NCBI GenBank assembly: GCA_030018635.1
Contig: JASEHU010000075.1
Coordinates: 1 to 8,606 of the forward strand
Direction: 5' to 3'
DNA: 8,606 bases
Origin: a bacterium
GTDB lineage: Bacteria > UBA9089 > CG2-30-40-21 > SBAY01
Positions 1 to 7,070 of this stretch are shown here, one piece after another. A program made the translations under genes and the position numbers. Position 1 is the stretch's first letter; every line of letters starts with the position of its first letter. Below the pieces are notes generated by a model. That model worked only from the letters and a program-made list of their open reading frames with translations. It was not told the DNA's origin and did not search any database.

Positions 1-18
1 TTTCTTAACTTTTCTCTT

Positions 19-122
19 TACCTGACTGCTGATACCTGACACCTGAACGCTTACAGGGGGAGATTGGTAAAGAAAACAATAAATCTCTACCTAATCTCCA
101 CTCATCTCTACCAATCTCTACC
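19..122. repeat. Intergenic heptad and decad repeat arrays
   Basis: This is the non-coding tail beyond the GerMN gene. Positions 19-46 are four consecutive 7-bp units (tacctga, ctgctga, tacctga, cacctga). Positions 83-122 are an array of about 10 bp period, with atctc recurring at 83, 94, 104 and 114. The stretch 60-69 is perfectly inverted at 109-118, so the decad array can fold back on the sequence before it. No ORF or RNA gene is recognisable in 1-144. The function is unknown; similar periodic arrays occur in other spacers of this window. Confidence 0.7.
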
Positions 123-144
123 GCACCGTTAACTGAGCAGTTAC

Positions 145-168
145 TCACTTTCTCATCTTCTCACTTTC
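145..168. repeat. Octad repeat inside the end of the GerMN gene
   Basis: There are three adjacent 8-bp units: tcactttc, tcatcttc and tcactttc. Read on the minus strand they encode the last residues of the GerMN protein, and the final unit supplies its TGA stop. The C-terminus ESEKMRK is therefore repeat-derived and unlikely to be part of the folded domain. The same kind of intrusion is seen at the end of ftsH. Confidence 0.65.
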
Positions 169-687
169 CCTTCGTTGAAAAGGCATAGTGGTATCAATAT
201 GTCCGGCGATAGTTTCGATTTCCTTCCCTTCTACCAGAAATTGAACATAGTTAATTTCCGGAAAATTAGAGGTCAAGGTATTAACAAGAGAGAAGATAGT
301 TTGAATTTCCCCACTACTGCCTCCGGGATGGCTTTTTATTAACTCATTAGAAAAGTCAACATAAGTAATATCGTTATAAAAATATACTTCCTTTAGTTGT
401 GTTTGTTGAGGTATAGTGGGGAATAAATCCGCAGATATTGGACCTTTGATTAACTCATTGATAACCTCTTTGGCTTGTTGGAGTCGATCCCCTAATTTAG
501 GTATTCGATGTTCCTCTGGAACAAAAGACAGACCATCTTTAGAAGAAAAATAGAGTTTTACCGTTATTTCCTTAGGCGATATAAATGGAATTCGGACAAA
601 GGGCTTTTCTTTTTGGGAGAGGAAAAATAGCGCCAGCCCTATTAAAACAAAAGCCATAATTATTAAAAGAGGAAGTTTAGTCTTCAT
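145..687 (-). CDS. Membrane-anchored GerMN domain protein
   Basis: The 180-aa protein has one N-terminal hydrophobic segment (about residues 5-23, flanked by Lys) and then an exported domain. Residues about 40-165 match the GerMN pattern: ITVKLYFSSKDG, a helix with INELIKGP, the strand ITYVDFSNEL, a Gly/Ser-rich turn (PGGSSGE), a helix with SLVNTLTSNFPEI, and VQFLVEGKEIETIAGHID. GerMN occurs in the Bacillus germination/sporulation protein GerM and in many envelope proteins of non-sporulating bacteria; its biochemical role is unclear. Most relatives are lipoproteins, but there is no lipobox Cys here, so it is probably held by an uncleaved signal anchor. The ATG lies 11 bp inside the end of the amidase gene, with AAAGGT a few bases upstream, which indicates translational coupling and a shared role in the cell wall. 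The last eight or so residues come from an octad repeat. The family call is fairly firm; the function is inferred. Confidence 0.85.
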   Translation of the reverse strand: MKTKLPLLIIMAFVLIGLALFFLSQKEKPFVRIPFISPKEITVKLYFSSKDGLSFVPEEHRIPKLGDRLQQAKEVINELIKGPISADLFPTIPQQTQLKEVYFYNDITYVDFSNELIKSHPGGSSGEIQTIFSLVNTLTSNFPEINYVQFLVEGKEIETIAGHIDTTMPFQRRESEKMRK

Positions 688-1963
688 AATTTACCTTTAA
701 TTTTTTCTCATATAAAGTCTTATATTCAATAATAGCCTCACCAATAGTCTCAGCCATCTGGTTTTTAAACTCTTCACTATTTAATTTTTGCGCCTCATAA
801 GGATTAGAAACAAACCCGGTCTCGACAAGCACAGCAGGCATCATTGCATCTTTTAGGACCCAGAAAAAGGCACTTTTAATACCCCGGTCATCAAGATTTA
901 ACCTTTGACAAACCGTTTTTTGGATTATTCCGGCTAACTCAATACTTTCGTCTATAAATTCTTGTTGAGCTAATCCGCCTAAGATGAGCTGAATATAATC
1001 TGTTCCTTGTGTAGGGGTTTTCTCTTTTTCAAGGTCAAGCACCTTATTCTCGACAACGGCTAAGGCCCTGGCTCGTTCATCAGAGGCAGAGGCATCCGGT
1101 GAAAGATAAAAAACCTCAAACCCGCTGGCATATTTTGAAAAAGCGGCATTGGCATGAATACTAATAAATAAATCCCCCTTTTTGTAGTTAGCAAATCCCG
1201 TCCGGTCTTTTAAGGGCACAAAATAATCGTTATACCGGGTCATAAGTATAGTGGTTTCAGGAAGTTTATCCTTAAGTAATTGGGCTAATCTTTTCCCTAT
1301 ATCTAAAACCACATTCTTTTCTAATATGCCACTACTGCCAATTGCACCCGGGTCATGGCCACCATGTCCAGGGTCAATAATAATCGTCTTTATTCTAAAT
1401 TTTTCAGTTATACTCCCTGAAATCATCATTGGTGTTTTTTGACTAATTTCAGGCTTTTCTGGAGGACGGGTTGATGAAAGTGGGAAGTATTCGGCTACTG
1501 TTGGTTGATTACTCAAGGCTACAGGTGGAGTAAATTCTTTATTATCAATAGTTAATTTCTTGCCTTTTTTATCCCAACTAATTATAACATCAAAAACTTG
1601 AGGAAATCTGTCTTTGATAAATTTTACAGGAATAAATACCCGGCCGGTAATTAATTCAGCCGGCATATCCATTAAAACGGTTTGATTGTTTATCTGCACC
1701 AGAGCACTGCCGATATTGAAGGTGACAGAGATATTGCCTTTGGTAAGAGTAATCTTTTTGGTGATAGGATTCCATTGCGAAAAGGATTTAAATACCTTGG
1801 ATATATCCGTCAAAGAAAGAAGTTCTTCACCATCTTTAGTCAGAAATTCTAAAGAAATCCTCCGCTGATTGACATTATCTATAACCGTAATATCACTTTG
1901 TGCTTTAGCACTTGAGGCAGAAATATTTAAGACAAATATTGAATAAAGCAACAATCTTATCAT
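677..1963 (-). CDS. Secreted N-acetylmuramoyl-L-alanine amidase
   Basis: The protein hydrolyses the amide bond between N-acetylmuramic acid and L-alanine in peptidoglycan. Residues 1-21 form a signal peptide ending in an AKA cleavage site. Residues about 27-140 resemble the stalk (copper amine oxidase N-terminal-like) domain, a cell-wall-associated module (GEELLSLTDI, RVFIPVKFI, KKGKKLTI). A Pro/Ser-rich linker follows, then an Amidase_3 catalytic domain at about 192-416. The expected zinc ligands and catalytic residues are visible: His200 in DPGHGG, Glu215 in GILEKN, His270 in SIHAN and Glu381 in VLVETGFVSN, so it should be active. I chose the second ATG (428 aa) because AGGAGG sits 9 nt before it but only 3 nt before the first ATG at 1969. 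The GerMN gene overlaps its 3' end. Division, wall turnover and, if the organism sporulates, spore or mother-cell lysis are possible roles; the sequence does not decide. Confidence 0.92.
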   Translation of the reverse strand: MIRLLLYSIFVLNISASSAKAQSDITVIDNVNQRRISLEFLTKDGEELLSLTDISKVFKSFSQWNPITKKITLTKGNISVTFNIGSALVQINNQTVLMDMPAELITGRVFIPVKFIKDRFPQVFDVIISWDKKGKKLTIDNKEFTPPVALSNQPTVAEYFPLSSTRPPEKPEISQKTPMMISGSITEKFRIKTIIIDPGHGGHDPGAIGSSGILEKNVVLDIGKRLAQLLKDKLPETTILMTRYNDYFVPLKDRTGFANYKKGDLFISIHANAAFSKYASGFEVFYLSPDASASDERARALAVVENKVLDLEKEKTPTQGTDYIQLILGGLAQQEFIDESIELAGIIQKTVCQRLNLDDRGIKSAFFWVLKDAMMPAVLVETGFVSNPYEAQKLNSEEFKNQMAETIGEAIIEYKTLYEKKLKVNYED

Positions 1964-1970
1964 TAGCATC

Positions 1971-1978
1971 TCCCTCCT
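1971..1978 (-). promoter_or_regulatory. Strong Shine-Dalgarno of the amidase gene
   Basis: The minus strand reads AGGAGGGA. It favours the ATG at 1961-1963 over the ATG at 1967-1969 by spacing (9 versus 3 nt from AGGAGG). Confidence 0.7.
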
Positions 1979-1995
1979 ATGTTTTAAAGTATAAT

Positions 1996-2203
1996 GAAAA
2001 TTAGAAATTGGAAATTAGAAATTAGAGAAAGAGAAGATACCTAATTTCGGGACGGTTCATTTTATCGTTTTCCCTGTGATTTCTTTTAGAAATTGGGGAG
2101 AGACTTGTAAGCCTAATTTCTAATTTCAACTCCATTTTTAACCGCAAATTAGAAATTAGTTCTCTTCTCTTTCCCCAATTTCTAATTTCCAATTTCCAAT
2201 TTC
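1996..2203. repeat. Long imperfect palindrome of heptad repeats (MITE-like)
   Basis: Two arms of about 41 bp, 1996-2036 and 2164-2203, are near-perfect inverted copies, differing mainly at C/T positions. The left arm is built of 7-bp units (gaaattg, gaaatta, gaaatta at 2004-2024). The right arm carries the complementary units (ttctaat, ttccaat, ttccaat at 2180-2200). A second perfect 14-bp inverted repeat is nested inside (2113-2126 with 2146-2159). The core includes GGGACGGTTC at 2050-2059. There is no coding capacity beyond a spurious ORF and no obvious target-site duplication. The right arm overlaps the last codons and stop of ftsH. It could be a MITE-like element, a transcript-end structure or a nucleoid-type repeat. 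Confidence 0.75.
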
Positions 2204-4035
2204 CCCTCATCCTCTATCCCCAGTATCGCATCTATCTCCTGACTTTCCAATGTTTCTTTTTCTATTAAGGCATTTGCCAGAGCGTCAAGTTTATCCTTAT
2301 TTTCTTTTAATAATTCTTCAGCTCGCCTATTACATAAGTCAATAATATTATAAATCTCTTTATCTATTTTAGAGGCAATTTCTTCACTGTAGTTTTTCTC
2401 TTTCATAAAATCCCGGCCTAAAAATATCTCCTGGTCCCTTTTGCCATAGGCAATAGGTCCCATACTATCACTCATACCGTATTCACAGACCATTTTATGA
2501 ACGATATCTGTAATCCATTCAATATCCTTTTGAGCGCCTGTGGTCATATCATTGAATTCAATTAATTCAGCCCGCATACCACCGAGGGCAATTACCATCT
2601 TATCTAATAGTTCCGTGCGGGTATAAAGGTGTTTATCCTCAACCGGTAATTGCAGGGTATAACCTCCGGCAATACCGCGTGGGATAATGGAGACTTTGTG
2701 AACCGGGTCACTATTGGGTAGAAGTTTAGCTATTAAAGTATGTCCTGCTTCATGATAGGCTTTAATCCTTTTTTCGCGTTCAGAGGTAACCTTGCTTTTC
2801 TTTTCAGGACCGGCAATAACCCGTTCTATAGCATCCTCAAATTCTTTCATGGTTACCCTTTTTTTCTTTCTTCTGGCGGCTAAGAGAGCGGCTTCATTAA
2901 CCAGATTAGCTAAATCAGAGCCAACAAACATAGAGGTTCTTTTGGCTATCAGTTTTACATCCGTCCCTTTGAGCACCTTTATATTTTTCATATGAACCTT
3001 AAGGATTGCCTCACGACCAAGTAAATCAGGTATATCTACGGTAATATGTCTATCGAATCTTCCTGGTCTGAGTAGGGCAGGGTCCAGGACATCCGGTCTA
3101 TTTGTGGCGGCAATCAACATGACCCCTTCACCGGTGCCAAATCCATCCATTTCAACTAATAATTGATTCAAGGTTTGCTCTCGTTCATCATGTCCGCCGC
3201 CAAATCCTGCCCCGCGTTGTCTTCCCACAGCATCAATCTCATCTATAAAGATGATACAGCCTTTACCTGTGGAGGCAACCTGTCTTTTAGCCTGAGCGAA
3301 TAAATCCCGGACCCTGGAGGCACCAACCCCAACAAACATCTCGACAAAATCCGAGCCACTGATACTAAAAAAAGGGACTTGAGCCTCTCCGGCTACTGCC
3401 TTGGCTAACAATGTCTTGCCTGCCCCGGGAAGACCTACTAAAAGCACACCCTTAGGAATTTTAGCCCCAAGTTTCTGGAATTTTTTCGGGCCCATTAAAA
3501 ACTCGATTATCTCCTGCAATTCTTCCTTTGCCTCATCTACACCAGCTACATCTTTAAAGGTAATAGGTGATTTCTCTTTATGACTAAATTTAGCCCGACT
3601 TTGCCCAAAGGTTACTATCCTGCCTATTCCACCCGGGCCCTTCATCTGACGATAGAATAAAAGCCATAAAAAGAAAAAAAAGATGAGCGGACTTCCCAGA
3701 TACCAGAGTAATGTCATCCACCACTTGGCCTCTGTCGGTCGATCACCTTCAAAAGAGACCTTATGCTCGATTAAGAATTTGATTAAATCAGGGTCTTCAT
3801 GAGGGATATAGGTAACAAAAACCTTCTCCCCCTTCCCCCCTTTAAGTATCCCTTTAATATCCTGTTCAACAATTTTAACCTTTTCAACCTTATTTTTCTG
3901 GACATACTCTAAAAATTCACTGTAGGTGATTTTATTCGGTTGAGGAGGAATAGGGGTTTGTAATGTCTTAATCATATAAGGCAAAACCAATATCAAAAAA
4001 ATCAACCATAAAGTTAAATTTAAACCTTTATTCAC
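2182..4035 (-). CDS. ftsH: ATP-dependent zinc metalloprotease FtsH
   Basis: The 617-aa membrane AAA+ protease extracts and degrades misfolded membrane proteins and short-lived regulators. In order: TM helix at about 5-22, FtsH extracellular domain at about 30-100, TM helix at about 106-127, AAA+ module at about 160-410, and M41 peptidase domain at about 415-605. Visible motifs are Walker A GLPGAGKT (201-208; the usual form is GPPGTGKT), the FVG pore loop (235-237), Walker B IIFIDE (261-266), the second region of homology TNRPDVLDPALLRPGRFDR (311-329), the zinc site HEAGH (428-432) and the Asp ligand in GAQKD (504). All catalytic residues are intact. The start is GTG at 4033-4035, with AGGTGA 8 nt upstream, and overlaps the end of the HEPN gene by 8 bp. 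The last residues (KLEIGN and stop) are encoded by a heptad repeat and replace the usual variable tail. Confidence 0.98.
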   Translation of the reverse strand: MNKGLNLTLWLIFLILVLPYMIKTLQTPIPPQPNKITYSEFLEYVQKNKVEKVKIVEQDIKGILKGGKGEKVFVTYIPHEDPDLIKFLIEHKVSFEGDRPTEAKWWMTLLWYLGSPLIFFFFLWLLFYRQMKGPGGIGRIVTFGQSRAKFSHKEKSPITFKDVAGVDEAKEELQEIIEFLMGPKKFQKLGAKIPKGVLLVGLPGAGKTLLAKAVAGEAQVPFFSISGSDFVEMFVGVGASRVRDLFAQAKRQVASTGKGCIIFIDEIDAVGRQRGAGFGGGHDEREQTLNQLLVEMDGFGTGEGVMLIAATNRPDVLDPALLRPGRFDRHITVDIPDLLGREAILKVHMKNIKVLKGTDVKLIAKRTSMFVGSDLANLVNEAALLAARRKKKRVTMKEFEDAIERVIAGPEKKSKVTSEREKRIKAYHEAGHTLIAKLLPNSDPVHKVSIIPRGIAGGYTLQLPVEDKHLYTRTELLDKMVIALGGMRAELIEFNDMTTGAQKDIEWITDIVHKMVCEYGMSDSMGPIAYGKRDQEIFLGRDFMKEKNYSEEIASKIDKEIYNIIDLCNRRAEELLKENKDKLDALANALIEKETLESQEIDAILGIEDEGKLEIGN

Positions 4036-4453
4036 TTATAAATTCACCTATACCTTTAAGATATTTTTTCAAATCAAATATATCTTTCTTTATAATATTA
4101 TATACCTTGTGATTATCTACCTGCCAGTAAAGATGGACTAAAAAGTTTCTAAACCTGGCCATTTTCTCTAATTGTTTAACAAACTCTTCCCTAAAAATGC
4201 CTAACTCTCCCAGTATTCTAAAACAATCGGCATAATCACACGGCGCTCGTCCACCCGCTTTAGCCACAATATGGTTACAGATGTCGATTGCCGCTTCTAT
4301 GGCTATGATCAGATTATATTTAGCACTGTCTATCTTCTCATAATTGTTGATAAACTCCTCCTCTAAAAGTCCTCCAATTTTCTCAAGTTTTGATAGACAA
4401 AGGTTAATCTCTCCAGCCAATTGTCTAATTCGGTCAATATTAAATTTAGCCAC
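4028..4453 (-). CDS. hepT: HEPN-domain protein, HepT-like toxin (DUF86 family)
   Basis: The 141-aa, largely helical protein is of the HEPN/DUF86 type. It carries the family signature RX4HXY as R102-NFLV-H107-L-Y109 near the end of the third long helix. In characterised MntA/HepT pairs this motif forms the RNase site of the toxin, and the Tyr is AMPylated by the partner nucleotidyltransferase to neutralise it. The motif is intact here, so activity is plausible. The GTG start at 4451-4453 is preceded by GGGAGGT within the MNT gene and overlaps the MNT stop by 8 bp. Its own stop overlaps the GTG of ftsH by 8 bp, so the three genes form one tightly coupled unit. It could also be a HEPN/MNT pair with a housekeeping rather than addictive role. 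Confidence 0.85.
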   Translation of the reverse strand: MAKFNIDRIRQLAGEINLCLSKLEKIGGLLEEEFINNYEKIDSAKYNLIIAIEAAIDICNHIVAKAGGRAPCDYADCFRILGELGIFREEFVKQLEKMARFRNFLVHLYWQVDNHKVYNIIKKDIFDLKKYLKGIGEFISE

Positions 4454-4838
4454 TTAATACCTCCCTCAAATAATCCTGGGCAACAGGGAAAAAATCAAAA
4501 TATTGACTCCATGTATTACATAAAAAATTTTCTCTTCTTTCCTCGTCAAGACTAAAAAGAAGATAACCGGCGGATGTTTGATATTTAAAACTCAATGGTG
4601 CAGAGTTTAAAATTCTCACATCCACAGGAATTTTTAATACTTCTTCTATTTCTAATGATAGATCAATTTCAAAATCAACCACATTAATCTTATCCATCAC
4701 CTTTTCCTTCACATAAAGGGCAATGTCTATATCGTTGAATCTCTCCTGCGTCAAGAATGAGCCATGAATATAAGCGAAGGTAATATCGCTTTTTTGTAAA
4801 ATTATCTTTGAAAGTTTGCTAACTATTTCGGCATCCAT
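4446..4838 (-). CDS. mntA: MNT-type nucleotidyltransferase, MntA-like antitoxin
   Basis: The 130-aa minimal nucleotidyltransferase is of the DNA polymerase beta superfamily. The motif IHGSF...NDIDIAL gives Gly26-Ser27 and the metal-binding pair Asp36/Asp38; a third Asp at about 73 (VDVRIL) completes the usual triad. In studied systems the enzyme transfers AMP to a Tyr of the HEPN toxin. The spacing between GS and DxD is 8 residues rather than the 10 of the common description (GSX10DXD), so the loop is shorter. I chose the ATG at 4836-4838: AAGGA lies 7 nt before it but only 4 nt before the GTG at 4839-4841. The gene directly precedes and overlaps the HEPN gene, the standard antitoxin-first arrangement. 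Upstream is the octad palindrome that separates it from tilS. Confidence 0.85.
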   Translation of the reverse strand: MDAEIVSKLSKIILQKSDITFAYIHGSFLTQERFNDIDIALYVKEKVMDKINVVDFEIDLSLEIEEVLKIPVDVRILNSAPLSFKYQTSAGYLLFSLDEERRENFLCNTWSQYFDFFPVAQDYLREVLSG

Positions 4839-4888
4839 CACTAATTCCTTTTTTCAACCGGATAATTTGAAAGCACAATATAGAAATC

Positions 4889-5044
4889 TTATCACGAAAT
4901 CACGAAAAGATGAAAACACGAAAGGGGTTTAATTTACTACCCTTAATCCTTCCTGCTTACTCCTCAAATTCCATTTCAAGGTTTAAAACCTTTACAAGGT
5001 TTTAAATCTTTTCGTGCCTTTATCCTTTCGTTATTTCGTGATAA
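4889..5044. repeat. Palindrome of octad repeats between tilS and mntA
   Basis: The left arm 4889-4925 consists of 8-bp units cacgaaat, cacgaaaa, gatgaaaa, cacgaaag (4893-4924). The right arm 5008-5044, read on the other strand, has cacgaaat, aacgaaag, gataaagg, cacgaaaa. The outermost 12 bp (4889-4900 and 5033-5044) match perfectly. Nested inside is an 11-bp stem with a 3-nt loop (4982-4992 and 4996-5006). It lacks a U-tract on either strand, so it is not a typical intrinsic terminator. The element fills the 213-bp gap downstream of tilS, where hpt would normally sit. Confidence 0.75.
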
Positions 5045-5054
5045 AAATTTCCTT

Positions 5055-6446
5055 TCAAATTGTCTGTTCTTCAACAACCAGTACATTTTTTGTTGCCTCA
5101 GTAATCTTTACCCGTTCATCAATCCTGTTAAATCCCATTATCCAGATTATCCCTTGACCATCTTCTAAAAGATAGGCTGTATCCCGCACCTTTTTAGCCA
5201 CCTTTAAATCTATGAGAAAGTCCTTGATTTTTTTGGTCCCGGCCATTCCGTAGGGATGAAATTTATCCCCGCATTTACGGTGGCGAACCAATATCGGCAA
5301 TTTCAGCTTATCGTAGTCTAAATATGCCTTAGATGGAGAAGGAAAAAGGGAAGAGAATGCCTCTTTTGGAAGTAGTTTGGTTTCTATTTGTCTCCCCTCT
5401 ATTTCAGTAATACCAGGGACGATTAAATACCGCTCTTCTCCCTTTTCCCTTTCTTCGCTTTTACCCTGACAAATCCATAATTGAGTGTATTCCCTTTTTA
5501 CCTTAATATTTGCCGGGAGGTCCAAACTTCCTTGGGCAGGGCCATCTTTAATTAAATTCAAGATAGCCTCGATATGTTTAAATGTAATCCCTTCTAAGTT
5601 TCCCTTGACCTCTTCGATAATTTGCCGTAAGACACGGGATTGGATAGCTTGATGTAATTCAGAAAACCTCTTTAAATCAATGGCACCATTTTCTAATATA
5701 ACCTCTCTCTCCATGGTCGATAGAAAATTCAGGTATTCGTTATCTACCTCCCACAAAAGAGACAATTTACTTAATGCCTCTTTTATATTTGGGTTGTATT
5801 CCTCCAATCTGGGTAATAATTCCAGCCGGATTTTATTTCGTAAATAGTCCTTTTTTAGATTAGATGAGTCGATTTTGAATGATAATTTATGTTCTTTAAG
5901 GTAATGCTCAATTTCTTGTTTGGTAATATTTATTAACGGTCGAATAATAAAAACAGGCTTGCCTGGTGGTTGTGTATCAATTTTTCTTACCGGCGGGATT
6001 CCCCCAAAACCTTCTGCCCCACAACCCCTGATTAACCACATCATAATTGTTTCGAGATTATCATCAAAATGATGTGCCAGGGCGATTTTAGTTGCCTTTA
6101 GACCTTTTGTCACTCGAATCAAGAATTCATATCTAACCTTGCGGGCTTTTTGTTCTATGGAGAAATTCCTTGAGGTATCCTGGGCAATATCAATTTCTTC
6201 GATTGTTACCGGCAGATTTAGTGATTCGGCTAATTCCTGGACAAATACCGCCTCTTCTTTTGCCTCTTCTCGTAACAAATGGTTCAAATGAGCCAGGTGC
6301 AAGGTTAATTTATATTTTTCTTGGAGGCTTGAGAGGATATGTCCCAGGGCAACCGAATCAGGTCCTCCAGAAATGCCAATTACGACCGTGTCACCTTTAG
6401 TCAACATCCGATATTGAGTAATAGTCTTTTCTACTGTTTCTATCAT
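5055..6446 (-). CDS. tilS: tRNA(Ile)-lysidine synthetase
   Basis: The 463-aa protein is a full-length TilS, which converts C34 of tRNA-Ile(CAU) to lysidine with ATP and lysine, so that the tRNA reads AUA and is charged with Ile instead of Met. The N-terminal PP-loop ATPase has SGGPDS at 26-31, followed by AHLNHLLR (52-59), HHFDDNLET (125-133) and DSSNLKKDYLRNKIR (193-207). A linker/substrate domain spans about 220-325. The C-terminal TilS domain is recognisable by RHRKCGDKFHPYGM...KIKDFLIDLKV (388-416). The ATG at 6444-6446 has only a weak Shine-Dalgarno. Its target tRNA-Ile(CAU) is not in this window, though two other CAU tRNAs are nearby. tilS is commonly followed by hpt and ftsH; here mntA-hepT intervenes. 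Confidence 0.97.
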   Translation of the reverse strand: MIETVEKTITQYRMLTKGDTVVIGISGGPDSVALGHILSSLQEKYKLTLHLAHLNHLLREEAKEEAVFVQELAESLNLPVTIEEIDIAQDTSRNFSIEQKARKVRYEFLIRVTKGLKATKIALAHHFDDNLETIMMWLIRGCGAEGFGGIPPVRKIDTQPPGKPVFIIRPLINITKQEIEHYLKEHKLSFKIDSSNLKKDYLRNKIRLELLPRLEEYNPNIKEALSKLSLLWEVDNEYLNFLSTMEREVILENGAIDLKRFSELHQAIQSRVLRQIIEEVKGNLEGITFKHIEAILNLIKDGPAQGSLDLPANIKVKREYTQLWICQGKSEEREKGEERYLIVPGITEIEGRQIETKLLPKEAFSSLFPSPSKAYLDYDKLKLPILVRHRKCGDKFHPYGMAGTKKIKDFLIDLKVAKKVRDTAYLLEDGQGIIWIMGFNRIDERVKITEATKNVLVVEEQTI

Positions 6447-6554
6447 GGATAATGCTCGAAAAACAGTCCAAATTCCAGTCTTTACAATCCTTTATTCTTT
6501 ACAACGATAGAGTCAAATTGCAACTTGAAATACCGTTATCTTCAGCGACTTTTT

Positions 6555-7070
6555 CTACCGTTGACCTATTGACCATCTGTAGTCTCGAATATGATTAAAA
6601 TTTATTACATCGATATTTATGCTGGACAATAGATTTGATAGTGGAAAATCATCTGTGAGCACTAAGTATTTCTTTTGACATAATTCTATAATTACTGCGT
6701 CTGTTAAACCATATTTCTCAAAGTGTTTGTTTCCTACAGCCTGACTACTCAGAACAACCTTTTCACTTAATATGGTAACCATCTCCTTGAATTTTTTAAA
6801 GTATTCCTGCCTTATTTGTTCCTCTAACGATGTAGATAAATTACTAACCTCCGTAAGAATATTAGGTGTTGTGAGTAAACAATTAAAAGATTTGATAAAT
6901 TGGGACAAATTCTCAAAATCCTCAAGTGTGTATTTTTTTGTTCTCTTATATTCTGTAATAAGTTGCGGATTAAAAGTGCCTAAAAAATATACAAGAAGTA
7001 GGTTTGCATCAACTACAATGTCTTGATTCTTATACCTCTGAAATAGTAAGTCAATATAACTATTATTCAT
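6555..7070 (-). CDS. PIN-domain protein, probable ribonuclease
   Basis: The 171-aa protein has the acidic constellation of PIN nucleases: Asp21 in IVVDANLLLVY, Glu74 in TPNILTEV, Asp124 in YGLTDAVIIEL and Asp140/141 in VLTDDFPL. These residues normally bind Mg/Mn for endoribonuclease cleavage, as in VapC toxins. The protein is longer than a typical VapC (about 130 aa), with an inserted stretch at 35-60 (LITEYKRTKKYTLEDFENLS), so it is not a standard VapC. The ATG overlaps the stop of the 80-aa upstream gene (TAATG), which indicates coupled translation and a functional pair. A toxin role is inferred from the fold and the arrangement; RNA processing is an alternative. Confidence 0.82.
   Translation of the reverse strand: MNNSYIDLLFQRYKNQDIVVDANLLLVYFLGTFNPQLITEYKRTKKYTLEDFENLSQFIKSFNCLLTTPNILTEVSNLSTSLEEQIRQEYFKKFKEMVTILSEKVVLSSQAVGNKHFEKYGLTDAVIIELCQKKYLVLTDDFPLSNLLSSINIDVINFNHIRDYRWSIGQR

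Noticed and set aside
19..122. CRISPR array
   Set aside because: The units are 7-10 bp, contiguous and degenerate, with no spacers and no cas genes.
1251..1442. Plus-strand frames opposite the amidase and other genes (also 1686-1868, 2792-2995, 3401-3583, 6170-6400, 6772-7026, 7436-7639)
   Set aside because: These are antisense shadows of well-supported genes, with no Shine-Dalgarno or recognisable domains.
2022..2210. 62-aa open frame downstream of ftsH
   Set aside because: Its peptide (LEIRNW, LKLEIR) is a translation of the heptad repeat. It has no Shine-Dalgarno and overlaps the ftsH end.
4982..5006. Intrinsic terminator of tilS
   Set aside because: The stem is A/T-rich with a 3-nt loop and there is no U-tract after it on either strand.
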